Assembly (NCBI GenBank): GCA_050693155.1
Contig: JBOGWA010000069.1
Coordinates: 1 to 19,226, forward strand
Direction: 5' to 3'
DNA length: 19,226 nt
DNA from: JBOGWA01 sp050693155
GTDB lineage: Bacteria > Actinomycetota > UBA4738 > CALAEC01
Shown here: positions 1 through 6,694 of the stretch, one piece after another
Layout: each line of letters begins with the position of its first letter
Numbering within the stretch: the first letter of the stretch is position 1
Made by a program: the position numbers and the translations under genes
The notes under the pieces: generated by a model
Databases searched by the model: none
What the model was told of the DNA's origin: nothing
The model's input: the letters and a program-made list of their open reading frames with translations, nothing else

Positions 1-271
1 GCGCAACGGAGGCCCCGTCGAGGGCCGCGGCGGCCGCGTCGAACTCATCGGTCCTGCCTCCGAGCGCCGCCCCGGTGGCCGAGGCCGCCAGGTAGACGTG
101 CTCCTGGAGGAGGCCGTCGAGGGTGGCGCGGAGGGCCGCGGCGCCGGTGTCGCTCGTGGCTCCGCCTGTCTGAGGTTCTGGCTCCGCGGGCGGCTCGTTG
201 CCTCCGCAGGCGGCCGCCAGCACGGCAAGGACCGAGGCGATGCCGATGATCCGGATGAATGGTCGCTTCAT
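1..271 (-). CDS. Putative secreted lipoprotein, 5' part only (runs off window start)
   Basis: Reading the minus strand from ATG at 271 gives 90 complete codons with no stop before the window edge, so the C-terminal part is missing. The product starts with a basic n-region (MKRPFIR), a hydrophobic core and a lipobox-like LAAAC with Cys22, followed by a Gly/Pro/Glu-rich linker; it is therefore predicted to be exported and lipid-anchored. A perfect-looking ribosome site, GGAAGGGAG, lies about 5 bases before the ATG. The mature part begins with an alanine-rich helical segment containing LLQEHVYLAASATGAALGG. I do not recognise the family with confidence. It lies 33 bases downstream of the cupredoxin gene on the same strand and is probably co-transcribed with it, so a role next to that copper protein at the membrane surface is an inference from context only. 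Confidence 0.8.
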   Translation of the reverse strand, partial: MKRPFIRIIGIASVLAVLAAACGGNEPPAEPEPQTGGATSDTGAAALRATLDGLLQEHVYLAASATGAALGGRTDEFDAAAAALDGASVA

Positions 272-304
272 GCGCTCTCCCTTCCTAATTCGTGCTCGCG
301 CGGA

Positions 305-706
305 TCACGTCACCCTGATCTCGCCGAGCATGGATGGATGAATGCTGCAGAAGTACCGGTAGGTTCCGGCCTCTTCGAACGTGAAGCTGAATGTGGCTCC
401 CTGCCCGTCGAGTGGGCCATCGAACAGGCCGTCGGGATCGTCCGGTGCGCCGGCCGTGACGGTGTGGCCGATGTCGTCATTGTTCGTCCAGACGACTGCC
501 GTGCCGGCCACGACCTCGAGCGGGCTCGGCTTGAACTGAAAGGCTTCGACGGTGATCGCATCGCCCTCCCCCCCGGGCTCGCCGCCCGAGTCCCCGCACG
601 CGACGAGGCCGAGGGCCGCGACGCCGACCATCACAAAGGGGCCGACCAGCCGGCTCAGCGCTCGCCCGCTCCTTCGGCCGGAGACCACCGGTGCTACGTC
701 CTCCAC
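305..706 (-). CDS. Cupredoxin (plastocyanin-like) lipoprotein
   Basis: A 133-residue protein with an N-terminal signal and the lipobox LVAC (Cys37), so it is predicted to sit on the outer face of the membrane. The mature part after a Gly/Glu-rich linker is one cupredoxin domain (about residues 50-133). The four expected type-1 copper ligands are visible: His81 in DIGHTVT, then Cys120, His123 and Met126 in YFCSIHPSM. This supports a small electron-transfer or copper-binding protein; the redox partner cannot be told from the sequence. The GTG start at 706 is chosen because GGAAGGAGG lies about 5 bases upstream and the next internal start would remove the signal's n-region. It is divergent from the ECF sigma gene and its promoter region contains two copies of a 30-bp repeat, suggesting control by that sigma factor. 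It is probably the first gene of a two-lipoprotein operon. Confidence 0.92.
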   Translation of the reverse strand: MEDVAPVVSGRRSGRALSRLVGPFVMVGVAALGLVACGDSGGEPGGEGDAITVEAFQFKPSPLEVVAGTAVVWTNNDDIGHTVTAGAPDDPDGLFDGPLDGQGATFSFTFEEAGTYRYFCSIHPSMLGEIRVT

Positions 707-742
707 GGGCTCCTCCTTCCTCGTCGGGTTCCGTCAAGGATG

Positions 743-770
743 CGTACGGAGCCGGTGCTGCTCCGGATGA
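743..770 (-). promoter_or_regulatory. Predicted ECF-type promoter, proximal copy, for the cupredoxin operon
   Basis: On the minus strand TCATCC (770-765) is followed after 16 bases by CGTACG (748-743). The -35-like hexamer resembles the CCATCC element described for mycobacterial SigK promoters; the -10 differs from the mycobacterial CCGAAT. A start of transcription near 736 would leave a leader of about 30 bases that includes the strong ribosome site. The same arrangement recurs 55 bp further upstream. Confidence 0.45.
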
Positions 771-828
771 CTCCTCTCCTCTTTGGGTTCCTTCATGAGT
801 ACGGAGCCGGTGCTGCTTCGGATGACTC
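744..828. repeat. 30-bp direct repeat, two copies (744-773 and 799-828)
   Basis: The two 30-base copies are 55 bp apart and differ at one position (C at 763, T at 818). Both lie between the divergent cupredoxin and sigma genes. Each copy also has a nearby GGGTTCC (727-733 and 785-791), so the duplicated unit may be somewhat larger with a small indel. The repeat contains the whole TCATCC-N16-CGTAC pair on the minus strand, so it looks like a duplicated promoter rather than random repetition. Confidence 0.9.
798..825 (-). promoter_or_regulatory. Predicted ECF-type promoter, distal copy, for the cupredoxin operon
   Basis: On the minus strand TCATCC (825-820) is followed after 16 bases by CGTACT (803-798). 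It lies within the second copy of the 30-bp repeat, and the spacer is nearly identical to that of the proximal copy. It could be a second start site or a leftover of a promoter duplication. Confidence 0.4.
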
Positions 829-855
829 ATCCGCTCGAGGGCTCGGTGACGTAGT
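827..855 (+). promoter_or_regulatory. Predicted autoregulatory ECF-type promoter of the sigma gene
   Basis: On the plus strand TCATCC (827-832) is followed after 17 bases by CGTAGT (850-855). This matches the pair seen in both minus-strand copies apart from one extra spacer base. Transcription would begin around 862, giving a leader of about 33 bases before the GTG at 895. ECF sigma factors commonly drive their own operon, which fits, but the call rests on three related sites in this one region. Confidence 0.4.
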
Positions 856-883
856 CCGGTGGATAGGTAGTCCGGTGGATAGG
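852..883. repeat. 16-bp perfect tandem repeat, two units
   Basis: Units 852-867 and 868-883 are identical (TAGTCCGGTGGATAGG), directly adjacent and 12 to 43 bases upstream of the sigma gene start. The array begins inside the predicted -10 element and ends in TAGGAT (880-885). It may be an operator, a duplicated promoter part, or a replication-slippage product. Confidence 0.9.
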
Positions 884-885
884 AT
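880..885 (+). promoter_or_regulatory. Possible -10 element (TAGGAT) with very short leader for the sigma gene
   Basis: TAGGAT fits the TANNNT pattern of actinobacterial housekeeping -10 elements and lies 9 bases before the GTG start at 895. The same spacing is seen before recN and steB. No convincing -35 element is present. If real it would give a leaderless or nearly leaderless transcript in addition to the ECF-type promoter. Confidence 0.3.
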
Positions 886-894
886 GACCGTGCG

Positions 895-1497
895 GTGAGG
901 AGCGGGCGCATCGATGGTGGTGACCTCGGGCAGGCAAGCGATGCCGCGCTGGTCGTGGCCGTCGGACGGTTTCGGGGTGAAGCTCTTGCCGAGATCTATC
1001 GACGGCACGGCGGCGCCGTCTTTGCGCTTGCACAGCGGTTGTTGGGCGAGCGCTTCCTCGCTGAGGAGATCGTTCAGGAGGCCTTCCTTCATCTCTGGCG
1101 ACAGCCGGAGCGGTACGACGCGGAACGAGGGTCGCTCCGCTCCTATCTCCTGGCGATCGCCCACGCGCGAAGCGTCGATCTCCTCCGCTCCGAGGGAGCC
1201 CGGCGAAAGCGCGAAGAGCGCGAGGCTCGGTCACGAGCCGAATCGGGGTACGACCTGGAGCGCGAGGTCTGGGACATGGCCGTCGCGGGTCGAATCCGTG
1301 ACACGCTCGAAGGGTTGCCCGAGGCAGAGCGGCGCGCGATCGTTCTCGCTTATTTCGGCGGTCACACCTATCGCGAGGTCGCAGGCCTCCTCGGCGAGCC
1401 CGAGGGAACGGTGAAGAGCCGGATCAGGGCGGGCCTTCGGCGAATGCGTGGGGCTCTGGCAGAGGCGGAGATGGAGTCGTCGTGGACAGAGAGCTGA
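895..1497 (+). CDS. ECF RNA polymerase sigma factor, SigK-like
   Basis: A 200-residue sigma-70 family protein with the two-domain ECF layout. Region 2 covers about residues 31-101, including the LAEEIVQEAFLHLWR and SLRSYLLAIAHARSVDLLR segments. Region 4 covers about residues 137-186 (LPEAERRAIVLAYFGGHTYREVA, then the helix-turn-helix EGTVKSRIRAGLRRMR). It would direct RNA polymerase to a stress regulon. GTG at 895 is the only start in the frame after a TAG at 880. The stop lies inside the next gene, an RskA-type anti-sigma factor, which is the main reason to compare it with SigK of mycobacteria. Promoter-like pairs upstream suggest it controls itself and the divergent lipoprotein genes. The SigK assignment is inferred from partner and promoter, and other ECF groups that use RskA-like partners are possible. 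Confidence 0.92.
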   Translation: MRSGRIDGGDLGQASDAALVVAVGRFRGEALAEIYRRHGGAVFALAQRLLGERFLAEEIVQEAFLHLWRQPERYDAERGSLRSYLLAIAHARSVDLLRSEGARRKREEREARSRAESGYDLEREVWDMAVAGRIRDTLEGLPEAERRAIVLAYFGGHTYREVAGLLGEPEGTVKSRIRAGLRRMRGALAEAEMESSWTES

Positions 1498-2225
1498 CGC
1501 ACGACGAGCTGAGAGAGCTCCTCGGCGCGTACGCGCTCGATGCCGTCGAGGTCGACGAGCGTGAGGTGCTCGAGCGGCACCTCGCCGATTGCCTACGATG
1601 CCGGGCCGAGCTTGCCGAGCATCGTTCGGTCGCGGCGCTTATAGCCGGGGGCGGGGCGCCGGCTCCCGTCGGCGTCTGGGACCTGATCGAGGCCGCGATC
1701 GAAGAGGGTCAGGGTGTCGGGTTTCCGGTCGCTCGGCTTCGGGGTCCTCGCGTGTGGCAGCGCGTAGCGCTTGGGCTTACCGCTGCCGCAGTCGCTGCCA
1801 TCGCCTTGCTGGGGACTCGCGTCATCCAGCAGGGAGCGGAGCTCGAGGACATTCGCGCGCTTCTCTCCGGGGGAGGGCTCGTGCGCGCCGCGAACGCCGC
1901 GTTGCTCGACCCTGCCGCGGAACGCCTGACGCTCGCATCGGATGATGGGCGACTTTCCGTTGAGGCGGTGCTGCTTCCGGACGGAACGGGATATCTGGTG
2001 CAGGGGAACCTGCCGCTCCTAAAAGAGGCTCGCACGTATCAGCTTTGGGCGTTCGTCGAGGGGCGTGCGGTGTCCGCCGGAGTACTCGGCCGGGACGCCA
2101 CCGTGTCGGCGTTCGAGGCGCCGGCAGGACTGAGCGCACTCGCGATTACCGCGGAACCGGTCGGAGGCTCGGTCCGCCCGAGCAACTCGCCGGTTGTCCT
2201 GGCCGAGGTGCGGGCGAGTCAGTAG
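1482..2225 (+). CDS. RskA-type membrane anti-sigma factor
   Basis: A 247-residue single-pass membrane protein. The cytoplasmic part has the zinc-associated anti-sigma motif HxxxCxxC (His33, Cys37, Cys40 in HLADCLRC), expected to bind the sigma factor. A transmembrane helix follows at about residues 91-113. The extracytoplasmic part (about 114-247) carries RskA-domain hallmarks such as TYQLWAF (185-191) and a C-terminal VRPSNSPVVLAEV segment. GTG at 1482 overlaps the sigma gene by 16 bases and has GGAG 5 bases upstream, so the two proteins are probably made in a coupled ratio. In mycobacteria RskA holds SigK at the membrane and is released by staged proteolysis; the same mechanism is inferred here. 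Which signal is sensed is unknown, though the divergent copper-type lipoprotein hints at an envelope redox or metal cue. Confidence 0.92.
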   Translation: MDRELTHDELRELLGAYALDAVEVDEREVLERHLADCLRCRAELAEHRSVAALIAGGGAPAPVGVWDLIEAAIEEGQGVGFPVARLRGPRVWQRVALGLTAAAVAAIALLGTRVIQQGAELEDIRALLSGGGLVRAANAALLDPAAERLTLASDDGRLSVEAVLLPDGTGYLVQGNLPLLKEARTYQLWAFVEGRAVSAGVLGRDATVSAFEAPAGLSALAITAEPVGGSVRPSNSPVVLAEVRASQ

Positions 2226-2232
2226 GCGGCGG

Positions 2233-2238
2233 TAGGAT
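2233..2238 (+). promoter_or_regulatory. Possible -10 element (TAGGAT) before recN
   Basis: TAGGAT lies 9 bases before the recN ATG at 2248. There is no clear ribosome site in the 22-base gap after the anti-sigma gene, which is compatible with a leaderless or short-leader transcript. No good -35 and no LexA-type box were seen. Confidence 0.3.
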
Positions 2239-2247
2239 TCGGCCGGG

Positions 2248-3897
2248 ATGCTCCTCGAGCTCCATATCTCCGGCCTCGGAGTCATCGACGACGTCACGCT
2301 TGAGTTCGCGCCCGGTCTCAACGTCCTGACGGGCGAGACCGGCGCCGGCAAGACGATGGTGACCGTCGGGCTCGCCCTTACCCTTGGGCGCCGGGGACAG
2401 GCGACCCTCGTGCGAGCGGGGAGCGAGCGAACGGGAGTCGAAGCCCGCTTCGACGTGGGCGGTCTCGAGGCGACCAGGGAATGGGCGGAGGACGGGCAGC
2501 TCGTGCTCGGCCGAACGATCTCGACAGACGGCCGGTCCACGGCACGCGCCGGCGGCCAGCTCTGCCCCGCGTCGACCCTTACCGAGCTCGGGGAGTCGCT
2601 CATCGAGATCCACGGGCAGAACCAGACTCAGCGTCTTCTGACCCCGACCGCGCAGCTCGGCTTCCTCGATCGTTTCGCTGGGGAGGAGCACGTTGAGATG
2701 GTTGGGACGTACCGAGCGGCGTTCGGACGATTCCGCGAACTGCGCGAGACGCTCGAGGAGTTGGAACGCGACGTGCGAGATCGGGAACGAGACAAGGACC
2801 TCCTCGCCTACCAGGTCGGAGAGATCGAGGCCGCCGGCCTTCACCCGGGCGAGGATCGCGAGCTGGACGATGAGGAGTCGCTGCTCGCGAACGCGGAGCG
2901 CGTGATCGAGCAGCTCGGGGTCGCACGCGCCGCGCTTGCCGACGACGGCGGGGCCGCGGACGGTCTGAGTACCGCAGCCGAGGCATTGAAGGACGCGGCC
3001 AATGCGGATCGCGGCGCGGGGGAACTGGCGGCGCGGGTCGGAGCCCTCGCGGCCGATGTTCGTGATGCGGCCGAGGCCCTCCGAGCCCACGCCGATGCGG
3101 TCGAGCTCGATCCCGCCAGGCTGGAGGTGGTACGCGAGAGGATCGCCGCAGTCGCCGCCCTGAAACGGAAGTACGGGGAGACCGTCGAGGAGGTTCAGGA
3201 GTTTCTCGCCGGCGCCCGGCGACGGCTGGATGCGCTCGAGCATGCGGACGATCGGCGAGCGTCCCTCGCCTCCGACATCGAGGCGGCGGAGGTGGAAGCG
3301 CGCCGCCTTGCAGAACGGTTGTCCGGAACTCGATCATCGGTGGTCCCGCGACTTCGCACCGAGCTCGAGGGCGAGCTCCACGAGCTCGGCATGGACGGGG
3401 CCGAGGTCGAGCTGCACCTCGTCTCTCATGAGGAGCTCATGACCGACGGGCGAGAGACCCTCGAGGTGCTCTTCTCCGGCGGCGCCGGTCAGCAGCCGCT
3501 GCCGCTCGGCAAGGTTGCCTCAGGGGGGGAGCTCTCGCGCACGATGCTGGCATGCCGCACGGTGCTTGCCGATCTCGATGATGTTCCGACGATCGTGTTC
3601 GACGAGGTGGACGTCGGCATCGGCGGCCGTGCGGCCGCTGCGGTCGGGAAACGGCTCGCGAGAGTGGCGCAACGAAGGCAGGTCCTCGTCGTCACACACC
3701 TCCCGCAGATTGCGTGTTTCGCCGACCGCCAGTTCCGGGTCACCAAGGAGCGTGGGGTTGCCCGGGTGCAATCGGTGGAAGAAGGCGAGCGGATCGAGGA
3801 ACTCTCACGAATGCTGTCGGGCAGGCCCACGCCGGAGGCTGCCACCCACGCCGAACGCCTCCTGGCCGAGGCGGCGAAAGAGAAAGCTCGCTCCTGA
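2248..3897 (+). CDS. recN: DNA repair ATPase RecN
   Basis: A 549-residue SMC-like ATPase of normal RecN length, acting in double-strand break repair. The N-terminal head has Walker A GETGAGKT (residues 29-36) and the RecN-typical HGQ motif, here IHGQNQTQRLL (121-131). A long acidic and alanine-rich coiled-coil region runs from about 150 to 390 with a break near the middle. The C-terminal head has the ABC signature VASGGELSR (423-431), Walker B TIVFDEVD (448-455) and the H-loop THLPQIA (483-489). All catalytic parts are intact. It starts 22 bases after the anti-sigma gene and its stop overlaps the steA start (TGATG), the same recN-steA order as in mycobacteria. Confidence 0.97.
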   Translation: MLLELHISGLGVIDDVTLEFAPGLNVLTGETGAGKTMVTVGLALTLGRRGQATLVRAGSERTGVEARFDVGGLEATREWAEDGQLVLGRTISTDGRSTARAGGQLCPASTLTELGESLIEIHGQNQTQRLLTPTAQLGFLDRFAGEEHVEMVGTYRAAFGRFRELRETLEELERDVRDRERDKDLLAYQVGEIEAAGLHPGEDRELDDEESLLANAERVIEQLGVARAALADDGGAADGLSTAAEALKDAANADRGAGELAARVGALAADVRDAAEALRAHADAVELDPARLEVVRERIAAVAALKRKYGETVEEVQEFLAGARRRLDALEHADDRRASLASDIEAAEVEARRLAERLSGTRSSVVPRLRTELEGELHELGMDGAEVELHLVSHEELMTDGRETLEVLFSGGAGQQPLPLGKVASGGELSRTMLACRTVLADLDDVPTIVFDEVDVGIGGRAAAAVGKRLARVAQRRQVLVVTHLPQIACFADRQFRVTKERGVARVQSVEEGERIEELSRMLSGRPTPEAATHAERLLAEAAKEKARS

Positions 3898-5072
3898 TGC
3901 TGCGGCTCGGGGCGAGGAAGCGATCGGCTGCGCGGAACGGGCACGCAGCCGTCGCCCGGGTCGACCGACGCACGAAGCGCCTCCTCACCCGTCTCCAGCC
4001 GGGGGAGATCGCGGTGATCGAGCACGAGGACCTCGACCGAGTCGCGGCGGAGGGCCTCGTCGGGAAGGGAGCCGCCGCGGTGGTGAACGCGAGTCGCTCG
4101 GTCACCGGGCGGTACCCGAACCTCGGTCCGCTGATCCTGGCCGAAGCCGGTGTCGTGCTTATCGACAACGTCGGCCCGCTCATCATGCAGAAGGTCCGAG
4201 AGGGGGATGAGCTCCGCATCGAGGACGACCGCGTCCTGGTGGGGGACCAGCTCGTCGGCGTCGGCGAACGACGAAGCGCCGATGACATTCGAGCATCGGT
4301 CGATCGGGCCCAGGCGCAACTCGAGACCCGGTTCGCGGCGTTTGCGCGGAACACACTCGAGTTCATGGAGCGCGAGCGCGATCTCCTGTTCGGCGGAGAA
4401 GGCCTGCCGGACCTCGAGCACGACCTGACTGGCAGGCACGTGCTGGTCGTAGTCCGGGGGGTTGGGTACCGTCAGGATCTCGAGACTCTTCGGTCGTACG
4501 TTCGCGAGGTCAAGCCCGTGCTCCTCGGGGTGGACGGCGGCGCGGATGCCCTCCTCGAAGCCGGTTACAAGCCCGATGTCATCGTGGGCGATATGGACAG
4601 CGTTTCCGAGGAGGCGTTGCGCTCGGGCGCCGAACTCGTGCTTCACGCGTACCGCGGTGGGTTGGCGCCAGGGCGGGCGCGGCTCACGGAGCTCGGCCTT
4701 GCATTCAGGGTGATGCAGGCCACGGGGATGAGTGAGGATCTCGCGTACCTCTTGGCGCACGAGAAGGGAGCGGACCTCATCGTCGCGGTGGGAAGTCACG
4801 GAAATCTGAGAGAGTTCCTCGACAAGGGTCGCTCGGGGATGGCGAGCACGTTTCTGGTTCGGCTCCGGGTGGGCGAGATCCTGGTTGACGCGAAGGGCGT
4901 GTCTCGCATGTATCGTCGCGGCGTTCGGGGACGAGACGTCCTCCTGCTCGTCGGAGCAGCGCTCTTCTCCATGGCGGCGGTCGTCGCGGTCTCACAGCCC
5001 CTCCGGCTCTTCGTGAAGCAGCTCGTCGAGATCGGCCGGCAGTTCCTTTTCCGGATCGGCCAGCTCTTCTAG
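3897..5072 (+). CDS. steA: SteA-like cytokinetic ring protein with thiamine-pyrophosphokinase-like domain
   Basis: A 391-residue protein matching the SteA family (Rv1697 in M. tuberculosis), which works with SteB in late cell division and daughter-cell separation in Corynebacterineae. The open frame extends further upstream inside recN, but ATG at 3897 overlaps the recN stop as TGATG and begins the conserved part, so that start is chosen. The middle has the pyrophosphokinase-like signature LLGVDGGADALLEAG (about 209-223) and GDMDS (231-235). One transmembrane helix lies near the C-terminus (about 346-368) with a short amphipathic tail. Enzyme activity is not established for the family. The next gene, 33 bases on, is its usual partner. 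Confidence 0.9.
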   Translation: MLRLGARKRSAARNGHAAVARVDRRTKRLLTRLQPGEIAVIEHEDLDRVAAEGLVGKGAAAVVNASRSVTGRYPNLGPLILAEAGVVLIDNVGPLIMQKVREGDELRIEDDRVLVGDQLVGVGERRSADDIRASVDRAQAQLETRFAAFARNTLEFMERERDLLFGGEGLPDLEHDLTGRHVLVVVRGVGYRQDLETLRSYVREVKPVLLGVDGGADALLEAGYKPDVIVGDMDSVSEEALRSGAELVLHAYRGGLAPGRARLTELGLAFRVMQATGMSEDLAYLLAHEKGADLIVAVGSHGNLREFLDKGRSGMASTFLVRLRVGEILVDAKGVSRMYRRGVRGRDVLLLVGAALFSMAAVVAVSQPLRLFVKQLVEIGRQFLFRIGQLF

Positions 5073-5090
5073 CCCAAACCCGACCCCGCC

Positions 5091-5096
5091 TAGAAT
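5091..5096 (+). promoter_or_regulatory. Possible -10 element (TAGAAT) before steB
   Basis: TAGAAT lies exactly 9 bases before the GTG start at 5106. There is no recognisable ribosome site between them. A leaderless or near-leaderless transcript for steB and the genes behind it is plausible. The -35 region is weak. Confidence 0.35.
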
Positions 5097-5105
5097 GGCC
5101 CAACA

Positions 5106-6014
5106 GTGATTTCCTTCCGCTTCCATCTCGTATCGCTTGTTGCCGTCTTCCTTGCTCTTGGGCTGGGGGTGCTTACCGGCACGACCGTGCTCAACCGAGG
5201 GATCGTCGCGCAGCTCGAACGGCAGACGGATCTGCTCACCGCCGGCCGGGACAGCCTCCGCGAGCAGCTCAGCGAGCTCGGCTCTGAGGCCGAGGCCTGG
5301 TCGGCGTTTGGGCGGGAGGTGATGGACTACATCGTCGAGGGTCGCCTCGTCGGGACTCGCGTCGTCGTGGTGACCCAGGAGGAGGCCGACGACGGGGGTG
5401 TCGAGGGCGTACGGCATGCGCTCGAGATCGCGGGCGCCGAAGTCGAAGCAGTGATCTCGGCGGATGTCAGCGTGAATGCCACCGGACAAGCCGAGACGGA
5501 GCAGCTGGCCGAGGCGATCGGGGCAGAGCCCACGGCTCCAGAACTCGCGCAGCGAGCGGCGGAAGCGCTGGCGGATCGACTCGTCACCGGCGCCTCGAGC
5601 GACGACGTCCTCGAGCGCCTGCTCGATGCCGGATTTCTGCGGAGTCGCGGCCCGGCAATCGATGCGGCGACTCTGGAGCGACTCGCGGGACCGAACCTGC
5701 TGGTCGTAGTGGTCTCCGGAGGCGAGCAGCAGCCGGCTCTTGCACCGGAACAATTCCTGGTTCCGTTCACGGCGCGAATCGCCGAGCGCGGTCTCCCCTT
5801 GGCCGCAACCGAATCCGTCGACTCCGTATACCCGTTCGTCGAGGTGTTGCGGCGAGATGGATCGCTCGCCGAGCGGATCGTGACCCAGGACAACGTGGAC
5901 CAGACGGCCGGAGAGGTCGGGCTCATCCTCGCGCTCCGCGATCTCTTGATCGACGACACGGCCGGTCACTATGGGGTCAAGGACGGCGCCGCGCGCCTCC
6001 TTCCCGCACCCTGA
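5106..6014 (+). CDS. SteB/MctB family membrane-anchored envelope protein
   Basis: A 302-residue protein of the family named copper transporter MctB (Rv1698) in mycobacteria and SteB in corynebacteria. It has an N-terminal membrane helix (about 8-26) after MISFRFH, a short coiled coil (about 30-62), and an extracytoplasmic domain ending in GHYGVKDGA. This layout fits a bitopic partner of SteA in cell separation. I see no cysteine and only one methionine beyond the start, so there is no cluster of soft copper ligands; a role with SteA is better supported than metal transport. GTG at 5106 begins the conserved N-terminus. The steA-steB order and the downstream glycosyltransferase, 2 bases after its stop, point to envelope work at the septum. 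Confidence 0.85.
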   Translation: MISFRFHLVSLVAVFLALGLGVLTGTTVLNRGIVAQLERQTDLLTAGRDSLREQLSELGSEAEAWSAFGREVMDYIVEGRLVGTRVVVVTQEEADDGGVEGVRHALEIAGAEVEAVISADVSVNATGQAETEQLAEAIGAEPTAPELAQRAAEALADRLVTGASSDDVLERLLDAGFLRSRGPAIDAATLERLAGPNLLVVVVSGGEQQPALAPEQFLVPFTARIAERGLPLAATESVDSVYPFVEVLRRDGSLAERIVTQDNVDQTAGEVGLILALRDLLIDDTAGHYGVKDGAARLLPAP

Positions 6015-6016
6015 CG

Positions 6017-6694
6017 ATGAATCAGTCGACGGTGGCTCTGGTCGCGGCTCGAAACGAGGTCGGGCTGGTCGGTGCGACGGTCGAGGCGATCCTGACGATC
6101 CCGTCCGTCGATCGGGTCGTCGTCGTGGATGACGGGTCCACCGACGCCACCTCAGGAGAGGCACGAGCCGCGGGGGCCACGGTGCTCGTGGCGCCCAGGC
6201 ATTTCGGCAAGGGCGCGGTGCTCGAGAACGCGCTCGCGCGGATTCCGAAGGCCGGCGTGTATCTCTTCCTTGATGCGGACCTGGGGACGACGGCCAAGGA
6301 GGCGGGGGTCCTGCTCGACGCTATCCAGCAGGGCGCGGACGTGGCGATCGGCGTGCTGCCCCGCGAGCCGCGGCACGGCGGGTTCCGTCTCGTGAAACGC
6401 CTCGCGGCCGCCGTCATCGAGGAACTCTCCGGGTTCCGCCCGACGGAGCCGCTGTCGGGCCAGCGCGCCGTGAGGCGGGAGGTGCTCGACTCGGTCCGAC
6501 CGCTTGCGTACGGGTTCGGAGTCGAGGTCGCCATGACGGTCGACGCGGTTCGGCTTGGATTCCGGGTCGTCGAGGTACCCGTGGAGATGCGCCACGAGCC
6601 GACGGGCCGCGATCTTGGAGGTTTTCTCCATCGAGCGCGCCAGGGGACGGACCTGCTCGCAGCCGCAGCCCCTCGCTTCTTCCGGCTTCGGTGA
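6017..6694 (+). CDS. Family 2 glycosyltransferase
   Basis: A 225-residue GT-A fold enzyme transferring a sugar from a nucleotide donor. Visible elements are the N-terminal ALVAARNE, the DDGSTD motif (38-43) for nucleotide binding, the metal-binding DAD (86-88) in YLFLDADLG, and the acceptor-side PLSGQRA (145-151) and FGVEVAMTVDA segments. It resembles soluble dolichol-phosphate-mannose-synthase-like and glucosyl-3-phosphoglycerate-synthase-like transferases. There is no clear transmembrane helix, so it probably works at the inner membrane surface. It starts 2 bases after the steB stop and its stop overlaps the next gene by 4 bases (GTGA), so it is tightly linked to a polyprenyl-phosphate transferase. 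A lipid-linked acceptor is therefore likely, but donor and acceptor are unknown. Confidence 0.88.
   Translation: MNQSTVALVAARNEVGLVGATVEAILTIPSVDRVVVVDDGSTDATSGEARAAGATVLVAPRHFGKGAVLENALARIPKAGVYLFLDADLGTTAKEAGVLLDAIQQGADVAIGVLPREPRHGGFRLVKRLAAAVIEELSGFRPTEPLSGQRAVRREVLDSVRPLAYGFGVEVAMTVDAVRLGFRVVEVPVEMRHEPTGRDLGGFLHRARQGTDLLAAAAPRFFRLR

Noticed and set aside
98..898. 266-residue open frame on the plus strand through the lipoprotein region
   Set aside because: It lies opposite the cupredoxin and lipoprotein genes, which have signal peptides, copper ligands and strong ribosome sites. The plus-strand product has no recognisable fold and no ribosome site.
2200..2260. LexA/SOS box before recN
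   Set aside because: No GAAC-N4-GTTC-like palindrome is present in the gap or the end of the upstream gene.
2146..3243. 365-residue minus-strand open frame antisense to recN
   Set aside because: recN is complete with all ATPase motifs, and the antisense product shows only low-complexity Arg/Pro/Glu-rich sequence.
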